64,000 nt of DNA from Micromonospora phaseoli (GCF_900109115.1 NZ_FNYV01000005.1:129509-193508); one strand, 5' to 3'. Counted from the stretch's first letter, positions 1-8,090 are shown. Notes: generated by a model not told the origin, from the sequence alone. Program-made: numbers and translations.

Positions 1-112
1 ACCGCCGGACCCCCATCAGCCTGCCCACTGCCGGCCCGGCCATCTGGCGGATGTGGCGGCGCACCCCGGCGGTCGATGCGTTACGGCCAGGATTCAGATA
101 GATGTCAATCTC

Positions 113-142
113 TTGACGGCTGGTGATTGTTAACGCTATCAA
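113..142 (+). promoter_or_regulatory. Promoter with LacI-type operator for the GH43 gene
   Basis: A -35 box TTGACG (113-118) is followed after 18 bp by TATCAA (137-142). The 14-bp sequence TGTTAACGCTATCA (128-141) overlaps the -10 box and is a perfect dyad at 12 of 14 positions around a central CG, the form of LacI-family operators in front of actinobacterial glycosidase genes. Repression by a sugar-responsive LacI protein is inferred. A nested inverted repeat at 151-187 (CGGGCACGG against CCGTGCCCG) would form a hairpin in the untranslated leader. Bases 1-112 hold no recognisable gene. Confidence 0.6.
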
Positions 143-228
143 TGAGGTAGCGGGCACGGCGGGCGCGGTCGGATGAGACCGTGCCCGTTCCGGATGATCG
201 GCTCGCCCCCTGGCGAAAGGCGACCGCG

Positions 229-1677
229 ATGACGCGTCCGCAGCTCACCTACCGCAGCTGGGCGACGGCGCTCGCCGCCCTGGTCACGGCGGCGGCCACC
301 GCCCTGATCGGGCCGGCCGCCCCGGCGCAGGCCGCCGCCGTCACCTTCACCAATCCGCTGGCCGAGCAGCGCGCCGACCCGCACGTCTACCGGCACACCG
401 ACGGGTACTACTACCTCACCGCCACGGTGCCCGAATACGACCGCATCGTGCTGCGCCGCGCCACCACCCTCCAGGGGCTCGCCACCGCGACCGAGCGGGT
501 GATCTGGCGCCGGCACGGCAGCGGCGAGATGGGCGCGCACATCTGGGCCCCGGAGATCCACTTCATCGACGGTCGGTGGTACGTCTACTTCGCCGCCGGG
601 CGGACCGAGGACATCTGGGCCATCCGGCCGTACGTGCTGGAGAGCAGCGCCGCGAACCCGCTCGACGGGCCATGGGTGGAACGTGGCCAGCTCCAGCCGG
701 CCCGCAGCAGCTTCTCGCTCGACGCGACCACCTTCGTCCACAACGGAGTGCGCTACCTGGCCTGGGCCGAGTACGCCGGCAGCAACTCGAACATCTACCT
801 GGCCCGCGCGGTCAACCCGTGGACGTACACCGGCACCCCGGCCCTGATCGCCACCCCCACGTACGCCTGGGAGACCCGGGGTTACCGGGTGAACGAGGGA
901 CCGGCGGTGCTGATCCGCAACGGCCGGGTCTTCATGACCTACTCGGCGAGCGCCACCGACGCCAGCTACGCCGTCGGTCTGCTCACCGCCGCAGCCGGCA
1001 GCGACCTGCTCAACCCGGCGTCCTGGAGCAAGCGCGCCACGCCGGTGCTGGCCAGCGACGGCCGCACCGGCCAGTGGGGGCCCGGCCACAACTCGTTCAC
1101 CGTCGCCGAGGACGGCAGCGACGTGATCGTCTACCACTCCCGCAACTACGAGCGGTACCTCGGCAACGGCTACGACCCGCTCAGCGATCCGAACCGGCGT
1201 ACCCGGATCCAGCGGGTCTACTGGAACGCCGACGGCACGCCGAACTTCGGCGTACCGGTGCCGGACGGTCTCACCCCGGTCCGGCTGCGCTCGCACGACC
1301 TGCCGGACCGCTACCTGCGGCACTGGGAGTTCCGGGCCCGGCTGGAACCGAACGTCACCAACCTGGCCGACTCGCAGTTCCGGATCGTGGCCGGGCTGTC
1401 GAACGCCTCGGCCATCTCGCTGGAGTCGACCAACTATCCCGGCTACTACCTGCGGCACCGCAACCACCAGGTCTGGGTGGAGCGCAGCGACGGCTCGGCC
1501 CTGTTCCGGCAGGACGCCACGTTCACCCGCCGGGCCGGGCTGGCCGACGCGACGAAGGTGTCGCTGGAGTCGGTCAACTTCCCCGGCCAGTACGTCCGCC
1601 ACCGCGACGGGCTGCTCTACCTGGAAGCTGTGCCGGACGCGGCCGGGCGGGCGTCGGCGACCTTCGCCCTGGACTAG
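229..1677 (+). CDS. Secreted GH43 alpha-L-arabinofuranosidase/arabinanase with AbfB domain
   Basis: Predicted secreted enzyme releasing arabinose from arabinan or arabinoxylan side chains. The protein is 482 aa from ATG 229, which has GGCGAAAGG upstream and is followed by a clean signal peptide (hydrophobic stretch about residues 12-33, cleavage near AQA-AA). An in-frame GTG at 181 would add 16 residues before the signal peptide and is less likely. The five-bladed GH43 catalytic domain spans about 38-345, with the base Asp in ADPHVY (Asp50), the WAPE motif and a general-acid candidate Glu in NEGPAV. The C-terminal 130 residues form an AbfB (CBM42-like) arabinose-binding domain, seen as two copies of SLES.N(Y/F)PG.Y(L/V)RHR. 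The architecture matches exo-acting GH43/CBM42 arabinofuranosidases; exact linkage specificity cannot be read. Control is probably through the operator at 128-141. Confidence 0.9.
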   Translation: MTRPQLTYRSWATALAALVTAAATALIGPAAPAQAAAVTFTNPLAEQRADPHVYRHTDGYYYLTATVPEYDRIVLRRATTLQGLATATERVIWRRHGSGEMGAHIWAPEIHFIDGRWYVYFAAGRTEDIWAIRPYVLESSAANPLDGPWVERGQLQPARSSFSLDATTFVHNGVRYLAWAEYAGSNSNIYLARAVNPWTYTGTPALIATPTYAWETRGYRVNEGPAVLIRNGRVFMTYSASATDASYAVGLLTAAAGSDLLNPASWSKRATPVLASDGRTGQWGPGHNSFTVAEDGSDVIVYHSRNYERYLGNGYDPLSDPNRRTRIQRVYWNADGTPNFGVPVPDGLTPVRLRSHDLPDRYLRHWEFRARLEPNVTNLADSQFRIVAGLSNASAISLESTNYPGYYLRHRNHQVWVERSDGSALFRQDATFTRRAGLADATKVSLESVNFPGQYVRHRDGLLYLEAVPDAAGRASATFALD

Positions 1678-1723
1678 GCCGCCGGTCGGCATGCGCCAGC
1701 GTCAGCGTGTCGGGGGGCGTACC

Positions 1724-1729
1724 TAGACT
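1724..1729 (+). promoter_or_regulatory. -10 box (TAGACT) giving a leaderless start
   Basis: TAGACT lies 8 nt before ATG 1738, and no Shine-Dalgarno sequence precedes that ATG. Transcription would begin at or next to the start codon, so the operon mRNA is probably leaderless. Confidence 0.5.
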
Positions 1730-1737
1730 CCTGCGGC

Positions 1738-2133
1738 ATGGCGACCGTGACCTTTGTAGACGAGAGCACGGCCGGTGCTCGTACCCCCGGGTGGGCCCTG
1801 CAGATCTTCGAGGAGCGGCTGACGCTGCGCGAGCTGATCCGGCGGCGGATCCACCAGGAGGTGGCCGAGCACAACGCCGCCAACGCAGGTCCCCGCCGGC
1901 TCCTGGTGCAGCCCAGCCCGACCGAGCGGGCGCTCAACGGTGACCCGGCCCAGCGCACCGCCCGCCGGGTCGATCCGGAGCGGCAGTTCGCCCTCGCCGA
2001 GGAGGCGTTCGGCCGCAACGGCTTCGTGGTGCTGGTCGGCGACCGGCAGGTCGAGGAGTTGGACGACGAGGTCGACCTGCGCCGCGACACCGAGGTCACC
2101 TTCCTCAAGCTCGTCGCGCTGGTCGGTGGCTGA
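1738..2133 (+). CDS. Small beta-grasp (ThiS/MoaD/ubiquitin-like) protein candidate ending in Gly-Gly
   Basis: 131-aa protein of no firmly recognised family. The predicted order is a first strand (ATVTFVDE), a second strand (WALQIFEE), a long helix (LTLRELIRRRIHQEVAEH, about 30-47), a polar insert of about 40 residues, and then a last third (about 94-131) that reads like the second half of a ubiquitin-like beta-grasp fold: a strand FVVLVGDRQVEEL, a turn LRRDTEV, and a final strand running straight into a C-terminal Val-Gly-Gly. A free C-terminal diglycine after a hydrophobic strand is the hallmark of ThiS, MoaD and ubiquitin-like proteins; whether this one is adenylated or conjugated is unknown. 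The stop overlaps the start of the DUF4132 gene by one base (TGATG), so the two are translationally coupled. The start follows a -10 box directly. Confidence 0.6.
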   Translation: MATVTFVDESTAGARTPGWALQIFEERLTLRELIRRRIHQEVAEHNAANAGPRRLLVQPSPTERALNGDPAQRTARRVDPERQFALAEEAFGRNGFVVLVGDRQVEELDDEVDLRRDTEVTFLKLVALVGG

Positions 2134-4556
2134 TGACCACCATCACCGACCCCACCTGGCACGTCACCCGGACCCGCGCCCTGGTCGCCGAGAACGACCT
2201 GACTGCCCTGGCCGGCCACCTCTACACGCACGCCCGGCTGTGCCGGGACAACCCGGAGGTACGCGCCGCGCTGCGCCCGCTGTCCCGTCCGGACGTGGCC
2301 AGGCTGGTCCAGGCCATGGTCGCGGTCCATCGCAGGGACCGGAGTCGGAAGTGGGCGACGCTGGAGCTGATCGGGCAGTTGGCCCGCCGGCTCCCCGCCG
2401 ACCTGACACCGGAGCAACTCCAGGATCTCGCGGCCTACGCCGTCGAGGAGCCGTACTCGCTGTCACCGACGGCGCTGGAGACCGTGGCGCGGGGGATGAT
2501 CGCCGCCGGTCCGCTCCCCGCCGAACTGGTGGCGGTGTTGGTCGACCGCTCCGACGAGAGTCAACGGCTGCGGCAGCTGATGGTCGAACTGTCCGGCCCG
2601 CAACTCGACCCGGCAGACCCGTGGGCCCGGCAGATGCTCACCGAGCTGCCCACCCTCGACCCGGCCTGGCAGCGGTTGGTCGGCCACGCCAGCACCGCCG
2701 CCATGGCCCGGCCGACGGTCGGCTGGTCGACCGAGGCGTCCCGGCTGCTCACCGCGATCGACCCGGCCGAGACGAGGGAGGTCCTCGGTCGGTGGCTGGC
2801 CGCCGCTACCCGTACTCCGCACACGCCGCCGACCTCGGCCAACGCGGATCTGCTGCGTGGCCTGCTCTGGTTGGTCGAGCTGACCGGACCGACGCCGGAG
2901 CAGGTCCGCCGGATCGCCGGCCTGGTCGAGGCGATGCTGCGCCGGCTGCCCGGAATCGGGCCAGCCTGCCCGAAGGTGGCCAACGCCGCGGTCGGGGTGC
3001 TCGGGCGAATCGACGGCGAGGCGGCGCTGGCGCAGCTTGCCCGGCTGTCGGCCCGGGTCACCTACAAGGGCACCGGCAACGAGATCGACAAGGCGCTCGA
3101 CGCCCGTGCTGCGGCGCTCGGCATCGGCCGGGACGAGATCGAGGAGTTGGCCGTCCCGGACTACGGTCTGACCGGGGTGGGCCGGCACGAGGTGACCCTC
3201 GGCGGCTGCCGGGCCGAGCTGCTGATCGACTCCACCAGCGCCACCCTGGCCTGGCACAACGAGTCCGGCCGGCAGGTGAAGAGTCCACCGGCGGCGGTAC
3301 GCCGGGATCACCCGGCCCAACTGGCCGAGCTGAAGGGCCTCGCCAAGGAGGTCACCGGCATGCTGGCGGCCCAGACGGCCCGGCTGGACCGGCTCTTCCT
3401 GGCCCAGCGGCACTGGACCCTCACCGGGTGGCGGCAGCGTTACCTGGACCATCCGTTGGTCGGCGCGCTGGCCCGCCGGCTGATCTGGCTGATCGGCGGG
3501 GTGCCCTGCGGTTGGGCGGACGGCTCGCTACGCACCCTGGACGACACTCCGGTGATCGCCCGCGACGACGCCGAGGTGCGGATCTGGCATCCGATCGGCC
3601 GGCCGGTGCCGGAGGTCGTCGGTTGGCGGGAGTGGTTGGAGCGGCACCAGATCGTCCAGCCGTTCAAGCAGGCTCACCGGGAGGTCTACCTGCTCACGCC
3701 GGCCGAGGAGACCACCGGCACCTACTCCAACCGGTTTGCCGGGCACATCCTGCGTCAACATCAGTACCACGCACTGGCCGCGATCCGGGGCTGGACCGAC
3801 CGACTCCGGTTGATGGTCGACGACTCCTACCCGCCGACCGCTCGCGAGCTGCCCAGGTGGGGCCTGCGCGCCGAGTACTGGGTGGAGGGCATCGGCGACG
3901 ACTGGGGCGCGGACACCACCGAGAGCGGGTCGTACCTGCGGCTCGTCACCGACCAGGTGCGCTTCTATCCGATCGCGGCCGCGCAGAACACCTCGCACGC
4001 CTCCGGCGGCGGCTACACGTCGGAGCGGTGGACGGGCACCGTGCCGGCCGACCCGCTGCCGCTGGATCAGGTTCCGCCGCTGGTGCTCAGCGAGGTCATG
4101 CGGGACGTGGACCTGTTCGTCGGGGTGTCCAGCGTCGGCAACGACCCGACCTGGTCGGATGGGGGACCGCAGGGCCGGTACCGGGACTACTGGGCGTCGT
4201 ACAGCTTCGGGGAGCTTTCGGTGACCGCCGAGACCCGGCGGGACCTGCTGACCCGGCTGCTGCCCCGGCTGGCGGTGGGGCGCCACGCCCGCATCGACGG
4301 CCGGTTCCTGGTGGTCGACGGCGACCTGCGCACGTACCGGATCCACCTTGGGTCGGGCAACATCCTGATGAGCCCGAACGACGAGTACCTCTGCATCGTG
4401 CCGGACCGTGCCGCGGGCCGGACGGGTGAGCAGCAGTTCCTGCCGTTCGAGGGGGACGGCATGCTCGCCGTCATTCTCAGCAAGGCGATGCTGCTGGCCA
4501 ACGACACCAAGATCACCGACCCCTCGATCACGCAGCAGATCAAGCCCGGCGGCTAG
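2133..4556 (+). CDS. DUF4132 family protein (MolR/YehI-like)
   Basis: 807-aa probably cytoplasmic protein; no signal peptide or membrane segment. Residues about 1-340 are helical and repeat-like, rich in Leu, Ala and Arg. Residues about 345-600 match the DUF4132 core known from E. coli MolR and YehI, including HWTLTGWRQRYLDHPLVG, RLIWLIGGV and QPFKQAHREVY. The C-terminal part (about 600-800) holds RAEYWVEG, the conserved VGVSSVGNDP and GDLRTYRIHLGSGNI and resembles the C-terminal domain found after DUF4132. The biochemical function of the family is unknown; MolR is historically linked to molybdate metabolism on weak evidence. It is coupled to the upstream Gly-Gly protein (TGATG overlap), which suggests a joint function. 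No ribosome binding site is needed if translation re-initiates. Confidence 0.8.
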   Translation: MTTITDPTWHVTRTRALVAENDLTALAGHLYTHARLCRDNPEVRAALRPLSRPDVARLVQAMVAVHRRDRSRKWATLELIGQLARRLPADLTPEQLQDLAAYAVEEPYSLSPTALETVARGMIAAGPLPAELVAVLVDRSDESQRLRQLMVELSGPQLDPADPWARQMLTELPTLDPAWQRLVGHASTAAMARPTVGWSTEASRLLTAIDPAETREVLGRWLAAATRTPHTPPTSANADLLRGLLWLVELTGPTPEQVRRIAGLVEAMLRRLPGIGPACPKVANAAVGVLGRIDGEAALAQLARLSARVTYKGTGNEIDKALDARAAALGIGRDEIEELAVPDYGLTGVGRHEVTLGGCRAELLIDSTSATLAWHNESGRQVKSPPAAVRRDHPAQLAELKGLAKEVTGMLAAQTARLDRLFLAQRHWTLTGWRQRYLDHPLVGALARRLIWLIGGVPCGWADGSLRTLDDTPVIARDDAEVRIWHPIGRPVPEVVGWREWLERHQIVQPFKQAHREVYLLTPAEETTGTYSNRFAGHILRQHQYHALAAIRGWTDRLRLMVDDSYPPTARELPRWGLRAEYWVEGIGDDWGADTTESGSYLRLVTDQVRFYPIAAAQNTSHASGGGYTSERWTGTVPADPLPLDQVPPLVLSEVMRDVDLFVGVSSVGNDPTWSDGGPQGRYRDYWASYSFGELSVTAETRRDLLTRLLPRLAVGRHARIDGRFLVVDGDLRTYRIHLGSGNILMSPNDEYLCIVPDRAAGRTGEQQFLPFEGDGMLAVILSKAMLLANDTKITDPSITQQIKPGG

Positions 4557-4592
4557 CGCCGGGTTCGGTGCGAGTGATGGTCGGCCGGACGA

Positions 4593-4598
4593 TACCGT
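4593..4598 (+). promoter_or_regulatory. -10 box (TACCGT) giving a leaderless start
   Basis: TACCGT ends 6 nt before GTG 4605, in the same geometry as the other leaderless starts of this window. It supports GTG 4605 as the start. Confidence 0.45.
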
Positions 4599-4604
4599 GA
4601 CTGA

Positions 4605-5030
4605 GTGCGAGGCGAAGCGGCCACCACCGGGCGACGGCTCCGGTTCGTGCTGCTTGTGTGCACCCTGTTCGGGCTGGCCGCGATGCACAGCCTGGGCCAC
4701 GACCCCATCCTGGGCACGGCCGGGCACGGCAGCCACGCCGCGCCGGCCACGCCCGCTCTTGCCGACGGATGCCACGTCGAGCGGTGTATCGAACAGGCCG
4801 CCCCGGCCTCCGAGGAACCGGGGCACGGCCACGCCACGGGCTGGGCCGTCTGCATGGCGATCCTCACCGGCTTCGCCCTCGCCGTCGTGCTTGCCGCCCA
4901 TTTCCTTCGCCGTACCCGAAGCCTGCGGCCACGGGGTCGTAGTCACACCCGGGCAGTGGGCGGTCGGGCGCCGCCGACGGCCACCACGATCGGCCTCACC
5001 ACGGCCTCGGCATCGGTGCTGCGGATATAG
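4605..5030 (+). CDS. Small membrane protein, DUF6153-like, partner of DUF305 lipoprotein
   Basis: 141-aa protein with two predicted membrane helices: about 11-27 (FVLLVCTLFGLAAMHSLG) and about 78-99 (AVCMAILTGFALAVVLAAHF). The segment between them is rich in His and Cys (HSLGHD, GHGSHAA, CHVERCIEQ, GHGHATG), as expected for a metal-binding periplasmic loop. Small proteins of this layout sit upstream of DUF305 lipoproteins in actinobacteria and are usually annotated DUF6153. GTG 4605 is the start because a -10 box sits immediately upstream and no Shine-Dalgarno sequence is present. A role in copper or other metal handling is inferred from the His/Cys content and the DUF305 neighbour only. Confidence 0.65.
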   Translation: MRGEAATTGRRLRFVLLVCTLFGLAAMHSLGHDPILGTAGHGSHAAPATPALADGCHVERCIEQAAPASEEPGHGHATGWAVCMAILTGFALAVVLAAHFLRRTRSLRPRGRSHTRAVGGRAPPTATTIGLTTASASVLRI

Positions 5031-5112
5031 GAGCGACCAGCGCGTACCCCGGACGGGGCGACCGCGCCGACGAGTCCTGCCTGTTCACCGATCTTGAAAG
5101 GCCCTTTCGATC

Positions 5113-5748
5113 ATGAATCGCACCTACCTGCGCCGGACCCTCCAGCTCGGCGTGAGCCTCGCCGTCGCTGTCGGTCTCGCCGCCTGCGGCTCCGACCACG
5201 GTGCCGCCCACGACGCGCCCGGCACTTCGTCCGCCAGCGCGTTCAGCGGGGAATCCGCCGCCAGCAACGCGACCGACGTGATGTTCGCCCAGATGATGAT
5301 TCCGCACCACCAGCAGGCGGTGGAGATGTCCGACCTGGCCGCCACCCGGGCCTCCGACCCGCAGGTGGAGCAGCTCGCCGTGCAGATCAAGGACGCCCAG
5401 GCGCCGGAGATCACCCAGCTGCGGCACTGGCTGACGCAGTGGGGAGCGCCGATGCCTGGCGCAGACGGCGACGGCCACGGGACGATCCACAGTACGCCTG
5501 AGATGGACCACGAGATGCCGGGCATGATGTCCGACGCCGACATGGCCAAGCTCGCGGCTGCCTCCGGGACGGAGTTCGACCGACAGTTCCTCACCATGAT
5601 GATCGCCCACCACGAAGGGGCCATCACGATGGGCGAGGAGGAGGCCGCTGAGGGCGCCAATCCGGAAGCCAGAGCGTTGGCGCAGCGCATCATCACCACC
5701 CAGCGGGCCGAGATCGACACCATGAAGAAGATCCTGGACCGACTCTGA
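5113..5748 (+). CDS. DUF305 lipoprotein
   Basis: 211-aa exported lipoprotein: Arg-rich N-terminus, hydrophobic segment and lipobox LAAC with the lipidated Cys at residue 25. Two DUF305 (ferritin-like helical) repeats follow, each with the family signature: MMIPHHQQAVEM near residue 60 and MMIAHHEGAITM near residue 162. A Met/His-rich linker (DHEMPGMMSDADM) joins them. DUF305 proteins are often found beside copper-resistance genes, and the HH/M-rich motifs fit metal binding; the role is not established. ATG 5113 has GAAAGG upstream. A perfect hairpin follows at once. Confidence 0.85.
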   Translation: MNRTYLRRTLQLGVSLAVAVGLAACGSDHGAAHDAPGTSSASAFSGESAASNATDVMFAQMMIPHHQQAVEMSDLAATRASDPQVEQLAVQIKDAQAPEITQLRHWLTQWGAPMPGADGDGHGTIHSTPEMDHEMPGMMSDADMAKLAAASGTEFDRQFLTMMIAHHEGAITMGEEEAAEGANPEARALAQRIITTQRAEIDTMKKILDRL

Positions 5749-5755
5749 CCCGCGA

Positions 5756-5787
5756 CGGTGCCCAGGCGCTTCGGCGCCTGGGCACCG
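5756..5787 (+). terminator. Perfect 14-bp hairpin with TTCG tetraloop
   Basis: Arms 5756-5769 and 5774-5787 are perfectly complementary around a TTCG loop, 8 nt after the DUF305 stop. There is no T-run, as is common for actinobacterial terminators. Confidence 0.75.
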
Positions 5788-5867
5788 CACCCGCACCACC
5801 GGCAGAAAGAGAGCCGTTCCGTACGCCACCACGCGGGTCGGATTCGCCGGCTGGCCGACGGCGCCCA

Positions 5868-5937
5868 CCCGGTCGCGCCCTGCCGGGGGCCACCGGCAGG
5901 GCGCGACCGGGCACCTTGGTCGCGCCCTGCCGGTGGG
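5868..5937. terminator. Three-arm hairpin (A, A', A) between convergent genes
   Basis: Arms 5868-5886 and 5893-5911 are a perfect 19-bp inverted repeat with a 6-nt loop. A third arm at 5918-5933 repeats 16 bases of the first, so the middle arm can pair with either side. The unit lies between the convergent DUF305 gene and the membrane-protein gene ending at 5955, and probably acts as a bidirectional terminator. Confidence 0.6.
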
Positions 5938-5954
5938 CTCACCTGGTGCTGGAA

Positions 5955-6758
5955 TTACCCGGCAACTCGCCTGGTGGAGGGGCGGCGGGTCAGGGCGAAG
6001 CCGACCACGCCGGCCACGGCGGCCAGTACGCCACCGGCGGTGGTCCAGATCCAGCGGGAGCCGGCCTCGGGCAGCCAGCCGGTGAGGCTGAGGTTCCAGC
6101 CGCTCTCCTCCTCCGCCTCCGGCGCGACCGTCGGCTCGGTGTCCAGCACCGTGCCGGCGTTGGCCGGCGGCACCAGTGCGGCCTCCAGCCTGCCGTCGTC
6201 AGACGACGTGTCGGCGTCACCGGTGGTGGAGACCAACAGGTCCACGTCGATCGGCAGGCCGAGGTCGGGCTCCGGTATCTCGACCACCGTCAGCCGCACG
6301 TAGTACGTGCCGGGCAGCGGATCGGCGGACCACGGTTCGGCCCACGGGCGGACCCGCCGCAGGGTGCAGCCGATCGCCACGCTGCGCGCCGAGGCGTCGG
6401 CGGTCGGCGTCTGCGCGCCGGCCGTGCATGCCTGCCGGCGGCGCAGCCCGTCGAAGACCTCGACCGTCCAGGTGGACCGGCCGCTGCGGTTCTGGGCGAG
6501 GGCGACCGTCGCGGTGATCTCGTGGATCTCGCCAGCGGCGGCCGGGAACGCCCAGTAGAGGTATTCGCCGGTCGACGCGCTGACCCGGACGGGCTGGCCG
6601 GCGGCGAGTGGGGTGGCGCCCAGGAACGTGGTGCCGGCCTTGGTGACGGTGGTGGCACCGGGGGAGGGGGTCGGGGTGGGCGCGGCCAGCGCTGTGGCCG
6701 GGGCCAGGGCGACGCCGGCGGCCAGCAGTGCGGCGGCGGTTGCCGAGAGGGTACGCAT
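5955..6758 (-). CDS. Exported membrane-anchored protein, partner of vWA protein
   Basis: 267-aa protein starting at ATG 6758, which is preceded by GGAGGAACTGAAG and lies only 2 bp after the stop of the upstream vWA gene. It has a signal peptide (about 1-26, ending ATALAAP), a long extracellular part without a recognised domain, and a C-terminal membrane helix (about 239-259, WIWTTAGGVLAAVAGVVGFAL) followed by a basic tail. Two Cys (in RRQACTA and IGCTL) may form a disulfide. The central part (GEYLYWAFPAAAGEIHEI, PGTYYVRLTVVEI) reads like a beta-sandwich of the bacterial pre-peptidase type. It most likely works with the vWA protein at the membrane; the function is unknown. Confidence 0.7.
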   Translation of the reverse strand: MRTLSATAAALLAAGVALAPATALAAPTPTPSPGATTVTKAGTTFLGATPLAAGQPVRVSASTGEYLYWAFPAAAGEIHEITATVALAQNRSGRSTWTVEVFDGLRRRQACTAGAQTPTADASARSVAIGCTLRRVRPWAEPWSADPLPGTYYVRLTVVEIPEPDLGLPIDVDLLVSTTGDADTSSDDGRLEAALVPPANAGTVLDTEPTVAPEAEEESGWNLSLTGWLPEAGSRWIWTTAGGVLAAVAGVVGFALTRRPSTRRVAG

Positions 6759-6760
6759 CT

Positions 6761-8062
6761 TCAGTTCCTCCAGGTGGCTACCCACCAGCGGGTGAGCAGG
6801 CCGGTGACGAGCCCGGTGAGCAGGCCGGCCAGGGTCAGCAGGAGCAGCAGCACCCAGCCTCGACCCAGGTCCGGGCCGTCCGGTGCGGGTGAGGCGGCGA
6901 CCACGTCGACGGTCAGCTCGACCGGCATGCCCGGGTCGGCCGCGGTGCCGGCTGCGGGCGAGAACATGTTGCTGACCACGAGACAGACGGTGGTGACGGC
7001 CGAGGTCGAGCTGGCCGTCGGAGTTGGGGTGGCGTCCTCGTCGCGCTCGGCGTCGTCGCTGTCCTCGGTGGCCGACCAGCGTAGGCCGGCGGATACGACG
7101 TCGGTGCGTCCACTGCCGGCGTCCACCCCTCGGACGAGCTCCCGACCGTCGGCGGCGGTGGCGCGCAGCAGTACGCCGTGGTCGGGTTTGATCGGCCGGT
7201 CGAGCGCCATGCTGACCGAGGCGCGTAGCTCCTGTCCCGGCCGGACCGGCACCCGGTACCAGCGGTGCTCGGAGAAGCTCTCCCGGTCGGTGTAGACGCC
7301 GGGGGCGAGCAGCGGCGCGTCCTGGCAGGCGTCGGTCCCGTCGACCTTCGCTGGCGTGGTCGTGTAGGTGTCGCGGGCCCGCTCCACCAGTTGCTTCAGT
7401 CGGTCGGTGAGGTCCTCGGCGCTCTGCGCCGCGGTGTAGGTCCCGCCGGTGGCGGCGGCGATGCAGAGCAGCTGCCGGCGTACCTTCTCGTCTGGGGCGA
7501 GGCCGAGCGTGTCGACCACCAGCGTGGTGCCCTGGGCGGCCAGTTCCCGCGCCACCTGGCACGGGTCCGGCGGGGCGCAGGTGTCCTCGCCGTCGGTGAT
7601 CAGCACGATCCGCCGGGCGGTGGCACCGGCGCCCAGGTCCCTGGCCGCCTCGCGCAGGGCGAGTCCCACCGGGGTGAACCCGGTCGGGCGCAGCGTGGCG
7701 ACGGCCGCCTTCGCCTTCGCCCGGTCGACCGCGCCGACCGGCACGATCTGCTGGGTGTCGAGGCAGCCCTGCTTCTTGTCCTTGCCCTGGTAGGTGGCGC
7801 CGAGCACCCGGATGCCCAGCTGTGTCTCGTCGGGTAGGGCGTCCACCACCTCGCCGAACGCCTGCTGCGCGACCGAGATCCGGCTGCGCCCGTCGATGTC
7901 TGTGGCCCGCATCGAGCCGCTGACGTCCAGCACCAGCTGGACGCGGGGTGGCTCCGCGATGGGTTCTGCCTTGTCGTCGGCGGATGCCGGCACCGGGCCG
8001 GCCAGGGTGGTCGCCGCCAGCAGCCCGAGCAGGACGGCTGACGACCATCTCTTGTTGATCAC
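6761..8062 (-). CDS. Exported von Willebrand factor A domain protein
   Basis: 433-aa protein from GTG 8062: signal peptide (1-27, ending PVPASA), a vWA domain (about 41-235) with an intact MIDAS (DVSGS at 46-50, a Thr in TGFTPVG, and Asp in ITDGEDTC), a second extracellular region resembling the beta-sandwich of its downstream partner (YRVPVRPGQELRASV), and a C-terminal membrane helix (about 404-426) with a short basic tail. The start is fixed by a -10 box TACACT ending 7 nt before GTG 8062; an in-frame GTG at 8086 would add eight residues upstream of that box. It probably binds a ligand in a metal-dependent way at the cell surface. The partner gene follows 2 bp after its stop. Confidence 0.8.
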   Translation of the reverse strand: MINKRWSSAVLLGLLAATTLAGPVPASADDKAEPIAEPPRVQLVLDVSGSMRATDIDGRSRISVAQQAFGEVVDALPDETQLGIRVLGATYQGKDKKQGCLDTQQIVPVGAVDRAKAKAAVATLRPTGFTPVGLALREAARDLGAGATARRIVLITDGEDTCAPPDPCQVARELAAQGTTLVVDTLGLAPDEKVRRQLLCIAAATGGTYTAAQSAEDLTDRLKQLVERARDTYTTTPAKVDGTDACQDAPLLAPGVYTDRESFSEHRWYRVPVRPGQELRASVSMALDRPIKPDHGVLLRATAADGRELVRGVDAGSGRTDVVSAGLRWSATEDSDDAERDEDATPTPTASSTSAVTTVCLVVSNMFSPAAGTAADPGMPVELTVDVVAASPAPDGPDLGRGWVLLLLLTLAGLLTGLVTGLLTRWWVATWRN

Positions 8063-8066
8063 CGGG

Positions 8067-8090
8067 CGGAGTGTAGCGATGTCCACTCCG
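8067..8090 (-). promoter_or_regulatory. -10 box and inverted repeat upstream of the vWA gene
   Basis: On the minus strand TACACT (8070-8075) sits 7 nt before GTG 8062. A 7-bp inverted repeat CGGAGTG / CACTCCG (8067-8073 and 8084-8090) straddles this box and is a candidate repressor site. Confidence 0.45.
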
